This document shows positions 36,736 through 48,100 of a stretch of 64,000 nt of DNA, in pieces. Origin of the DNA: Sphagnum compactum (Eukaryota; Bryophyta; Sphagnopsida; Sphagnales); contig OZ234494.1 in the NCBI GenBank assembly GCA_965153455.1, positions 14,818,001-14,882,000 on the forward strand. Direction: 5' to 3'. The notes under the pieces are model-generated. The model was not told the DNA's origin. It ran no database searches and saw only the letters and a program-made list of their open reading frames with translations. The translations under genes were made by a program, and so were the position numbers. Position 1 is the stretch's first letter. Each line of letters begins with the position of its first letter.

Positions 36736-39700
36736 TAGAGTAGAGTATGAAGACCAGAAATAGTTTACCATTTTCTCATATGAGTTTTAAGTACTATGGA
36801 ATGGGCAAAGCCCTTGCCTGGTATGTTGGGTAAAAGTGCCAGGTGAGACCCCTAGGTGGGGGGGGGCCCAACATTATGGGGCAAGGGCAAGGCCATTCCA
36901 CAACATTAGGGTTTGGGGGTGGCAGAAATTCAACAATTGAAAGGAAAGATTTTTGTGTTCAACATTGATTTTGGTGTTACTATTACAAGTTTACAATCAT
37001 CACCGGAAGATTATGTCATTTAATTTGGTCATGAAAATGACATAATCTGTCACCACAAACCTTAATGTTGGAATAGCACTTTGTATCAATGTGCCTTGTT
37101 GATAAGGAGAAAAGAAAATATTCTTATTTAATTCCATCAAATCTGCTAAACCCATTTTAAGTCTTTTTGTGTTCACTCAGGTCAACTTCACCCCCCACCC
37201 CCTCCAATAAATTACACTTTGTCTAACTATGGTCAACTCCCCTAAACCCTAAACCCCCCCCCCCCCCACCCCCAAAAAGAAAACTACCATCCATTGTCCC
37301 AAGTCAAGATAGAGTTTGGTTCCACACATGGTGTATGGATCGGGGAATATTCAAACATAACCCAAGAAGACAAAAGTTTGGGAGTTTTTAACTTTGATGT
37401 CGAGGGAATTTTTCCCGAAACAAAGCGGATAAATTCAAGTCGACCGGTAAAAATCGGATCCCATTTTTGCCTACTTTAAGGAAACCAAGGGGATGGGAAA
37501 TAATGTCATATCAAATGCTTTGCGTACTTATCATCGCACTTGTGAGAATGGCAGCAATGGGACTAGAATGAAAGGACTTTGAGAGCATCACATCTCCTTG
37601 TGACAGAAAGGGCTTTGTTGTGTGGTGAACTGATTGAGATTCCCGATCAAGAGTGATGAGTATTGATGTGTGAAGAGTACTACAATAGTGTTTATTTCAC
37701 AATTGATTTTTGAAGCCAAGGTGTGGAAGATATATTGATTTTTGAGTGGATTTTGTTGCTAGAAATTGAAACAAATTGCAAAAAATTGGGTTAAAAATCC
37801 CCAAGAAATGCTAGATTCGTACTCAAAGACCCTCATTTAGTCTAAACTTTAAAGCATGGGATACTTATAGTTTCTGAAGCAATTTAGATAAATTTTGGGC
37901 TTTTTGCCACCAGTGTGGAGTGGGTGTTTCTTTTTGCACCTGGTATTTATTAACTGGAAATCAGACCGGATATATGCCTGATTAATCACACACCCTAACC
38001 CTAACCCTCACCCCCACTTCATAATTACTCCTCTTTGTGTTTCTAAGAACTTGGGACTCAAGCGGATTCTTTGAATTCTTTATTTTCAAATACCCAGATC
38101 CAACTATTACCAAAAAAAAAAAAACCAAATACTTGCCTTGCCCCCACACTGGTTTTTACCATGATACCAATGTAAACCCTAAACCCTAAACCCCCCCCCC
38201 CCCTCTTCTCAAAGACAAGTTGGTGATGATGATTCACTTATTAGTTACACTTAATTACTATTATAAAATACTATAAATTATTTTGGCAATGCATATAATA
38301 TAAGTTACCTCATAGGTGAGACCCAGAGTGAACCAACAGCCACCAGCAACAGCATGAGGGATGGATGCTACTTGCTAGGTGGATAGGAAACACTTTTCTG
38401 TTGGATTCAAGTGCCCTAGCTAACTAACCATGGTGGTTAGCTCAGTTGCTGTTTTTATTCTTTTTGGCCTACCTACCTACCTACCTACCTATTAACAACC
38501 TGCAAAGACATTATCTATGTACAAAGTAAAACCCATCATCTACTTCTCTAGTAGTCATCTATTTTTCTCTATGTCTCTACCTACATATAAATGACCTACT
38601 AGAATGAAGTAGAATGGGTGAGCAAGGTGCAATCAAACATCCACTTGTTTCAGCTTCATCCATAACTGAGGCAGAACAGCATCCATCCAGTGGATAATGG
38701 TGCACTGGTGGGTGCTGGTTCATTCTGGCTGTCAGTTGATTCAATGCTTGTACAATTAACTACTCTGCTACATACATTACATACATACATACATATATAC
38801 ACACACATACATACATACATACATACATACATACATGACTCTAGTTGTCCAGATCTTGTTAAGTTTGTTTTTTTAGGCCTGCTCAGTGTCACCAGTGCTA
38901 CCTAGCATCATATTCTTTCCATCTGAATCAATTTTGCCCTTTAAGTTTACAATAACTTGTAGCCTGACAAAAATGAAGCAAAACCGTTACCAGATTGGGC
39001 AAGATTGGGGGGGCATCTCTTTTATTATGTTAAGCCTCGGGGTGGCAACAAAGCTGATGGATTTGGATGAATGATGGGGGAGTAGAGAGATCAAGTTAAC
39101 AAGTCATGAAGCAAGCACTCATAGAAATGATCTTTCTTGTGTGTTTGAAAGGCATCTTATATCCATGAATATCCTTCTTAAAAGAGAGGAGGATCTTATC
39201 CCCAACTCCTTAAAGTGGGAGGGGGAAATTATGCCTACTTATATATGGTGTAAGGTTTTCTTGCCACTTTCAAGGAGTAGATGTAAGAATGAGCAACCTT
39301 CTTACACCTCATATGGATGTTTAGGTTCATAAATAAAGTTAGCCTTGTGCCTTTCAATGGGTATCCCCCGTGGATGAGGGACATTCCCAAAATGTGAGGT
39401 TGGACTCAACCATCATCACCTTGTCCTAGGACCCTTATTTTGGGAATGCCCACCCATGAGCCTTTTCCTTGCATAGAAAGCACTTGGAGAAAAAAATTAG
39501 TGTAAAATGGAGGCTCGTCTATTTGGTTTAAATTGCCTACACAATGTTTGATTTCAAAGAGGGTTTCTCCCTCAGACCTCCTCCCCTCTCATTTTTTTCA
39601 AAGGACACTACTAGTTAGAGAACTGAGAGTATCAGTGATGCATTATTGTACCTGACACCCACTCAATGTCCTCCTTGCTCATCATGGCATCAACAGCTTT

Positions 39701-41607
39701 GGTGGCTTATTTTGTGCTGCTAATGGGGGTTCCTGAAAGAGAGGGAGAAGTTTTTTGGGTGTAGAGGATGGGATTTGGATACATAAAGCACTTGGCAGAA
39801 ATTTTTCTAAGTGTATTTGGAGGCCACCTGATATCCATGAAATTGGCTCTTAAGTCTACTACCATAGTACCCTTGCTTCTTATGTTTACTACAGTGGTAG
39901 TACCTTGACCACTTTCACACATGTTTTCCCAATAATTAATTAATTAATTTTTGATGATTTCTTTTTGAGAAATAATATATATTCTCAAATATTATATCAG
40001 ATTTTTTATTTTCTTTCAGGAAAAAAATTATTTCTTGAATATTTTAAAATTTCTGAAAATAATATAATTAGTTTTGAACTGACCCAGGTACACACTACAG
40101 TATTTGATTAGTGGGAGGGAGCTTACACCTACTCATGGGTTGAAGGTCGTTCCTGCTCTGAGATTGTAGTTATAAGATTCCTCTCACTCCTACTGCCTCA
40201 TGATCTATGTAGGTTTGGATCTATGGTACATTTCACCTTGTGCTTTATGCTTTTTTTACTGGAAATTTTCGAAAATTTGCCCAAAAAACACTCATATTTT
40301 AGCTCCTTCTCTTCTGTTAAAGGAAATCCTTAAAAATGTATAATTAATTCACCTAATTTGATGGAGGGGGGAAAGCCACAAGGGCGGAAGGACCAAAACC
40401 CCATCACATAGCAAGAGAAAAATCAATGACAACATTGCCGGGCGGGAGCCCTAATTTGATGGAGGGATTTGAAGGTGGGTCCAAAAAGCTGCTAGAGGTT
40501 CCATGAAGTAGCCAGAAATGTAAAATGATTCATTATTTTTTGGTACTTTTTTTATTGGTTTATAGCCAGATTTGGCTATATCTTCCAATGGATGATTGTC
40601 ACATTTGCTCCATCTTTTTTATGGATGATTGCCACTTTCACTTTGTCACAAAATTCCTAAAGAGAACAGTGCTACAGTGCTGACTGAGTGTGAGAGACTT
40701 GGTGACGTGTCCTTTTGAGATATTTTCTCAAGGTGGAACTTCTTGGACAAATTTCCATAACCCCGCCCGCCCGCCTGCCCGCCCGCCCCCTTTACAAGTC
40801 ATGAATCAAGTTTTAGGGTTCTTGGGTACAAACAATTTTCTGATTACACAAACATGATTTAAACATTCAATGCACAACATCTTTACATTCCAACACAAAA
40901 CACATTAATAACTTTAAAAGCATGCAACTTTCTCCCATTGCAAGCTCAGCAAGATCATGCATTTCAATCACAAGTGAATTAGAAAAATGACATTCATTTT
41001 AGTAACCTTTCAAGCTTTTTAAAATTTCTTAGCATTGCTTTAAGAATGTTAGAACATTCTAAGGTTGTGTTAAAGGAGTTTCAATGTTTTTTAAAGCTTT
41101 TATGTCCTAAAAGCTAAAGTGTTGAGAAAGTGCATCGATGAGAGAAAAGTAACTTTATAATCAAGAGAAAGCGAAAGACATGTCAAAGTAGAAGCTAGCT
41201 AGTTCATAAGATTGTGAAATACACACTAATTTACTAGATTAGCCTACAAAAACATATCAATTGTAGACAATAGAAAGTTGTTATGTAGATTAACTTTAGT
41301 AGGAGAAGAAAAACAATCATAATATTATTGGATCCAACAATTTGTAGACCCAAGAGTAGCAAAAAGTTCAGGTAGATTTGTTTCCAACAGATTTTTGCAT
41401 ATTATAGTCAACAAAATTTGAATCTCACACTTACAACTAGAATATCAATTGTAGATGTCAATTTAATGTGAGATTATTTCACAACTTTCTATGGAACATT
41501 TGTTTTTTAGTGAAGTTTTGGAAAGTCATGCACTTTTCAATTACTTAAACCTAACACATTTTTTGAAGTCTTGGGACACTTATAGGAGGCTAAGTTCATA
41601 CCTCTTA
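36736..41607. repeat. Gene-free region with poly-C tracts, telomere-like runs and microsatellites
   Basis: C tracts occur at about 37254-37268 and 38189-38202, each preceded by CCCTAAACCCTAAACC-like telomere repeats; CCCTAACCCTAACCCTCACCCCC lies at about 37991. Microsatellites are CTAC at about 38468-38491 and ACAT at about 38770-38836. A 17-nt direct repeat (CCTAATTTGATGGAGGG) sits at 40352-40368 and 40450-40466. The edge AGCCAGATTTGGCTATATCTTCC at about 40563 matches the fold-back element end. No gene is visible; ORFs are short. Confidence 0.55.
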
Positions 41608-43136
41608 CAGTGCATGACAACTAAAGGCGACCCCAAATGTCGAGCTTAAATATTCTTCCCACACAACGTGTAACCCCAAAAACTCGGCGTATTTATGCAG
41701 TACTTCACATACTGAACAAAGTTACGCAACCCGTTTATCAAAATCTTTTTTTTTGGCAGAGATATTGCCGGTCGAAATTGATGACTTTTGTCCAAATTTG
41801 GTTGGGGCGGCCCATATTTGGCCACAAGGATTTATAGGGAGCTTAAGGGTTAGGGCTAAATAACCCCTAACCCTGCTATGGCTTAGTCAATGTTCTCCAA
41901 CGTGGCGCGCGGAATTCGTCGATGGGAGCGGTATTTTTTAACGGCAACTTCGGCTGCTTTCCCAGTAAGCCCAGTCCGGTATGCATCCATATATCTAAAC
42001 GCACGTCACGCGTACCGGCGGATTTCCACAACCGAAACATTTGCAAGAGCGCGCGGGACTGCGTTGCACAACCCCGAAAAAGTATAGTCGCAATTGTCCC
42101 ACGTGCGCCGTTTCACTGCTGCCCATAAGTTATCGATGTAGTTCAACTCGCAGTGAAATTTTGGGTAAAAAATGGACAAGTGGTCGCGTTCTGCAAGCAA
42201 CTCCTCCAACAGGCAGCGCTGGGCTTTGAAATCTAGTTGATTTGCCATAAGATTGCGCGCGCAGCAGGCTTTTCCATCTTTGCACGAATTGTTTTTTTAA
42301 TCTTTGCATTCAAGTCGAAGCCCAGGTTGCCAAAAACCACGTTCCTCGATAATGATCTTGAGGCCCTTGGGCTCCCCATATAGAAGTGGCGGATGTGCGG
42401 GTGGAAAGCACATTTCTTGAACAATCCCGTTGCCGTAAGTCGTAGGCCGCATCTGTGGTTGCTTGCCGTTGCGGCCCAGGTTCATCTGCTTTGCCCGTAG
42501 TGCGTCGGCCATGAACGCAGCGTGGCTTGTGGCATTATCAAATGCAAAAAGCGCTTGAGCATTCGGAAAACGACGTTCGAAAATGAGTACCGGCTTCTCA
42601 ACAACCTGTTTGGCAAGATCCTCGATCGTCCACCAACCGTCGTAATTCTTGCCAGGCTTCATGATCTCACAGGCCTCTTTCGCACATTCGTCGTTCGTGG
42701 CTGCATCGACGTACGCAAGTGTCAGACGTCCGCAGACATTAGCGAGAAAGTCGTTTACATGCAGAGCCAGACCAGCTCCCTTTTTGCGCAAAGGCTGCTT
42801 GCCAGCTGGAAGCCATTGCCTTCCCTGGCCATCAAACGCGTGGAATATGGATTCGTCATGTGTGACGAAAATTAGCGGTTTCTCCCCATTTTGCAGGTTG
42901 GGCCAGATGACCAGGCCTCTTTAAGTTCAGAAATCGCACGAATGTACAATTCCGATGTTTTTTTGGGCACCTGCTGCCCCTAAAGGCGTGCGATTCGTGC
43001 ACTAGTATATTAATTATGGGTTAAGGTTCTCCCCAATCTTATTAACCACTGCTACTAGAGATAATAAGAGGAAGTCAGTCTTCTTCTACAACTAATAACC
43101 AGCAGCGGAAGAAGAAGAAAACAAGACAACGAGGTG

Positions 43137-43445
43137 CTAATTCCCTTCTTGGAGTGCCATCTCGTTGAAGGTTTGTCGCAACTTCTCAAGCTGCCTCGAG
43201 TGCAATATGCCTTCCAGAGAGAAGCTTGTGAGTGTAGAACGATGATCATCCTTCTCGTAGTTGATGGTCGAGAAATCAGCCTCCACAGTCGTTGTTCCAG
43301 GCATAACGCTGGCCAAATCGGCTGCAAAGCGAAGCATGTAGGGGAAACGAGTACCGAGTGGCCGCCATGCTTTCCCAAAATCAGAGTCTTCACTTCCTTT
43401 CGTCAGGGCTGCCTTGAGGTTTGAGTCTCGGGATATCAATCGCAC
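43137..43445 (-). pseudogene. hAT transposase C-terminal dimerisation remnant
   Basis: A 102-codon ORF with W..LGTRFPYMLRFAADL, PGTTTVEADFSTINYEKDDHR and LTSFSLEGILHSRQ. The pattern of a hydrophobic strand, then a PG/T-T-VE-x-DFS block and a helix ending in LEGILH, is that of the hAT family dimerisation domain. The RNase H-like catalytic core and zinc finger are absent, so it cannot be an active transposase alone. It lies wholly inside the nested element and is read in the same direction as the host transposase. Confidence 0.7.
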
Positions 43446-43568
43446 AAGCTACTCAAATTCGTTGCTGATGAATCTATTCTAGTCAAGAAGAACGACGACG
43501 GAGGGAGACGACAGACGAATGAGCGGTGGATCACTCCAGGACCGAGGCTGAATGACTATGCAAGTATC

Positions 43569-43619
43569 GAGTTTACGGAGTTACGGAGTTTACGGAGTTA
43601 CGGAGTTTACGGAGTTACG
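43569..43619 (+). repeat. Three tandem copies of a 17-nt unit
   Basis: GAGTTTACGGAGTTACG is repeated three times exactly, within the nested hAT element and upstream of its ORF. The copies are framed by TGCAAGTAT on both sides. Subterminal tandem repeats in hAT elements can be transposase binding sites; that role here is inference. Confidence 0.92.
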
Positions 43620-45126
43620 GAGTATGCAAGTATAATGATTCATGAATGAATCATTAAATTGGTCGCCAAGACATTTCGAATCCTATAGTTTGTTACAGAA
43701 ATCTATGTGTACGAAAATAGGTGAATCGCGGATTTCCTAAATGCGTGCAATGCACGCAAAAAGAGGCCCGTGCATGAATCTAAGGAGGCCTGCAGATGAC
43801 GTCCGAGCAATCATCGGTGAACGTTGGCATCCGCTTTTCGTGCTCAGCCATTTTTGCGAGGAATTGTCCACGGTAAGCAACAACATCGTCTCGTTCATGC
43901 CCGTCCATGTACACTCCTTTGGTGGCTTCTCGGTAAATGTGTCTGAAAATTTTCATCCACCAAATAACAGTGCACTCGGACAATTTCACAGAGAGCGCAT
44001 CATCAAGGTCTGGCAAGACCTCCTCGTTGATGTACTTTGTCAGAGTGTGCATGCGCACCTCAAACTTGTTTTCTCGAAGGTAGGTGTCGATCTTCTCTCG
44101 TACGTCCTCATCCCGAAGGAGACATCCTAATTTTTTATGTTTTTCGCGTTCTGACACGGGAATGGCACCCGAACGCAGAAAGGCGTTAGCCCAATTTCAG
44201 ATTGCCTTCATGCAGTACGCACCTTTGCTGTTTATGGTTGTTGCCGTCATTGTGCTAGCCGATTGCCGCTTCTCTCCATTCTTAACAAGGCGAAGGTAAG
44301 CTAGGACAGCAGATCGTCGCAACGAATGCACGACACTTTCACCATTTTGAGCAGCTTTCTGTCTTTGCTGCTCAAGAAGAGCGATTGCATCCGTAAGGCG
44401 CTACGAATCCTTCCATGCGGCGTTCAAGGTCGCCTCCTCTTCGTCTTCACTACTATCATCATCAGTGTCCTGTTGTTCGTCGTCTTCGTTACTGTTGTCA
44501 CCGTTGGCAATAGGCGCAAAGAATGAGGTCAACTTCTTGGTCCCAACAGCTGCCTTCCTCTGCTTTTGGCGATGCCGGCGCTTTGAACGTTCCGAGTTCC
44601 CCACGTAACGGGCAAGCCGCTTGCTCTCCGGCTGGACTCGCAACTCCTCCAACCGTCCCTGCGCGTGCTCCGCGTCGTCCTCGCCAGGCTCTTCCACGTC
44701 CTCAAACTCAAGCTCTTCCTCCTGCCAAACAGCATCCTCACCAAGCGCGTCAACGTCAACATCAACGGTCGTCTCGCCGTCGAACACAATCACCTCCTCC
44801 TCTTCCTCACGTCCAGACTCATCCTTGTCACGACATGCCTGCCTGGCCTCAGCCAGTCTCTTGAGCTACTCCTTTCGTTTGTTAAATCTCCCCATGGTGG
44901 CCACTATTGTCTGCGAATTGGATGTGGGTGAAGACGAAGTAGTATGGGCTTATGCATGCCTATGCACGAGCTCGCCAGAAGGAGCAGAGGCCGTGCCACT
45001 CCATAACCCTAACCCTACATCCCCTAACCCAAATTCAAAAAACTCCTCGGATTTATGCTGAAATTTTTGGCCCAAATTTGGCCGCCAAACTTTTTTACAA
45101 GTCGCCTTTAGGTGTCATGCACTATA

Positions 45127-48100
45127 TAAGTTTCAAATGGGTGCTTCCAATTTGTTGTAGGCTAAAGATAGGAAACAAGGAATCACAATGATGTTTAATA
45201 TAACTTGTAGGTGATGAAGTGGATTGCAAAAACAACCAACAATGAATATAGAAAGCATCCCACTTACAAGTGCATCACAAGCAAACAAATCAATAGGAAC
45301 AAATAGGTTTCCTACCCTAACTTAGTGAAGAAGATGAATAAATGAGGCCTTGGAAGAAGCAATGGATGCAATGGAACGAGGTTCGACCTCTTTGAAGAAA
45401 ACAGTAAGTTTTGGCACATACCACTAACCTTTCTTTTAGATTACTTGAATCATAAAATACTATCAAAGAAGTTAGGCCCACAACGTGTACTAATTAGTGA
45501 GGAGGGAAAAGATTTCATGGCTTGGATTTCTAGGAAGAATGTGAATTTTCAATTATCTTGTAGTAGTTCAAAATGAAAGTGACATAATTGACTCAGACTA
45601 GGTCCGCCCCTTTCAAAAACAAGATTCTTGAAAGTTTCGTGGTATTGGTTCAAGCATCAACATCCATAACTAAGTATTTCAATTGCAAAAGCATTAGACA
45701 TATGTAGAGGACAAGGTTTCACAAGTCAATCATGCAATTCATTTACCATAACTTGTAGACCCTATACACTCACCACAAGTTAGTCTAAATCACATATGGA
45801 ACTCAAACAAGACATGAATTTAGGTAAGGTGTTAATCAAAGGCCAAACTTCTAGTGAAAAAAGATTCATAACAAGTTTATAGCACCATTCCCAAATCCAA
45901 GGAATGGCTGACAATAAACTACACCATAAATGTAGTAGGGGGGTTATCTACCACAATTCTACATCTTCAAGGGTGAAGGGATAAGAGATGACTACAATAG
46001 AAAATGCAAAGCAAGAACTTGTATGACAATGCAATCCCAAGCATGGATGACATCTTTTATATTCAACAAATTGTCATCATTTTTTAAGAGGTCAAATGCA
46101 AGTGGGATTTTTCAATTTAATCAACATTTCCTAGTTAAAGACATACATGGTTCACATGATACGTTAGAAGCAGTAGGATAAGTGCAAAATTTTGGGTTTG
46201 ATGTGATCACATCACTAGTTCACACATTCCATGCCCTACAACCCTTAAATGTGAATTGCTTAAAGCCATTCAAAATTGCTTTCAAAATAAAGAAACCAAT
46301 GCAATGGTTAGAAACAAACATTGTGAACTAAACAAATGCATAATGATTGGTCAGGTGGGCAAGAGTTTGGACCAATCACTATTTGAAAAAAAGTCAAAAG
46401 TGAGTTCAAAGCTACAAAAATTTAGCCTATCAATTCCAAGGCCATGGACAAAAAGACCAAAACATTTTATGTACACACAATAATGGCTACAAACATTTCA
46501 AATGAAAACAATTATGACTTTGATGGAGTAGATAATGAATGGGAACAATGGGGCAAAGATGGAATTGTCACATAGTTAATAAATGCAATAGCAACAGTAG
46601 AAGATGTTGGAACAAAAAATGATGATGAGTAAGAATAACCAAATGTAAAATATGATGTGTAGGAGCATAGGAGTCTTATTACCACACATGAAACTAGGCG
46701 AATAAAAGTTGTTTTTTAATCTAATTATTGAATTAAATGCACCTACAATTTAAGTGCAACAAGTTGAAAATCCAACAATCTAAGCAACTTTGTCTTTTAC
46801 AAATTTGTTGTCCTTGTCAAGTTTTTTTACAAGGGGCAAAGAACCATTAGTAAACCATAAGCACATGTAATAACATCCACTAAATATTCAAAAAATTTGT
46901 GGAGAAAAACATTGGATTAGAACAAAATAAAAGAAATTAAACAATAAAAATGAAAGGAGGAAGACAAGAAGGCCTAATGAGTTGTTGATTCCCTTAATGT
47001 GTTTGAAAGAACAACTCCAAGGTTGGTGAACAAACAATACAGGGTAGATTGCACACCAACTTGGTTTGCAAGTACAATAAATTTCACAACAACTTTGCGA
47101 CAGGATTAAAGATTTGTCCTTTACTCTATAAAGGTATCAACCTTGGTTTTACAACATAAAATCAAAAAAAGGCAAGGGCAAGAACTCAAATGAAGGCAAA
47201 GGGACATTGTAATAAGGTCACAACCCATTTTCATCACAAATTTAGCATGTGACAAATTAAAATGAAAATTGTGTGAAGTTGGTTTATTCTTGGGTGCGTA
47301 CATTTCACACATGAATATCATGTGTTGAAAACATGTTTGACATATGTATAATTGTGTTAACGAATAAAATATGAACCTATGAATGAATGAATGTAGCACA
47401 AATTTCACTATTCTTACAAATATGTGTCAAATGTGTTTCCAATGCACAATATCAATTCGTGAAATGTACAAATCATGAATGAACAAATTTTGCATGATTT
47501 TCATTATTAAATCATGAGATGCTACGTTTGTGATGTTTTCAAAGTAATCATTATCCAAGAAGAGGGGGGCAATGTGTTTAATTGTATAAAATGCAAAGAC
47601 GATAAAAAATTTGACCAGAACTTGTATGTACAAAAGAAAAAAATGATGAACATCATCATACGAACCACGTTATGAAAAATAAAAGAATAAGATAATGAAG
47701 ATTGTTAGAAAGGGTTTTTCTAAAAAAATAAAATGAAGATCATAAAAGGAGGGCTTGAATTTTTTGGAACATAAGAAAAATATGACAATGAAGATCTAAT
47801 TGAAGATGATTAGAAGAAAGGTTAGGTTTTGAAAAATAGAAAAGGATGACAATGATCATGAAAAGAGGAATTGGGCCCAACAAAATAAAAGAAGAACAAA
47901 GATCAAAAGAGTTGAATTTGAAATCATTAGAAGAAAACAATTGTGGTTTCATTTCCTTGTAACCAACCAATTCAAACTCCAACCATCCATGCACACCATC
48001 TTTTGAATGAGAAACCACAAAAACCAAATTAAGGACTTTCATCCAATAATAGAAGAGGAAAAGGAAGTTGCACCAAAAAGACACACAACAAAAAGGTGGG

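Larger units (their letters stand above)
42912..43792 (-). mobile_element. hAT-type element nested in the Tc1/mariner transposase (881 bp)
   Basis: Exact 8-bp duplications CAGATGAC flank it at 42904-42911 and 43793-43800. The ends CAGGCCTCTTTAAGTTCA (left) and CAGGCCTCCTTAGATTCA (right, complement) match at 15 of 18 positions. Subterminal words GCACGAAT/ATTCGTGC and GTGCA repeat near both ends. An 8-bp duplication with short TIRs beginning CA is the hAT signature, and the inside encodes a hAT dimerisation segment. Far shorter than a complete hAT, so it is an internally deleted, non-autonomous copy. Confidence 0.9.
41883..44895 (-). pseudogene. Decayed DDE transposase of the Tc1/mariner-type element
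   Basis: Reading starts at 44895 in a good start context (GCCACCATGG) and ends at TAA 41883-41885. Order: basic N-terminus; acidic low-complexity part (about 44790-44420) with KKLTSFFAP; DNA-binding part with YLRENKFEV and KGVYMDGHERDDVVAYR (44157-43801); DDE core with FVTHDES (first Asp), ALFAFDNATSHAAF (second Asp) and YPKFHCELNYIDNLW (third acidic residue); C-terminal YMDAYRTGLTGKAAEVAVKKY. In-frame stops lie at 44866-44868 (TAG), 44401-44403 (TAG), 44197-44199 (TGA), 42297-42299 (TAA) and 42006-42008 (TGA), and the hAT element interrupts it. No frameshift was found apart from the insertion. The third catalytic residue appears to be Asp (YID) where relatives commonly have Glu. The family, often annotated 'DDE superfamily endonuclease', is common in fungi; I cannot place it more closely. 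Confidence 0.85.
41608..45124 (-). mobile_element. Tc1/mariner-type DNA transposon (3.5 kb)
   Basis: The ends are inverted: left CAGTGCATGACAACTAAAGG..., right the complement of TAGTGCATGACACCTAAAGG..., matching in 22 of the first 24 positions. Both are flanked by TA (41606-41607 and 45125-45126), the target duplication typical of Tc1/mariner, and the left end starts CAGT as many such elements do. The element is GC-richer than its AT-rich surroundings and encodes a DDE transposase on the minus strand. Telomere-like CCCTAACCCTA runs lie inside both ends (about 41845-41875 and 45000-45031). It contains a nested hAT element at 42912-43792 and is probably immobile. Confidence 0.88.

Noticed and set aside
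37200-38210. Chromosome end, suggested by CCCTAAA runs
   Set aside because: Only two or three repeat units next to C tracts; interstitial and degenerate.
44523-45061. Plus-strand ORFs rich in Ser, Arg and Pro
   Set aside because: Antisense to the acidic low-complexity part of the transposase.
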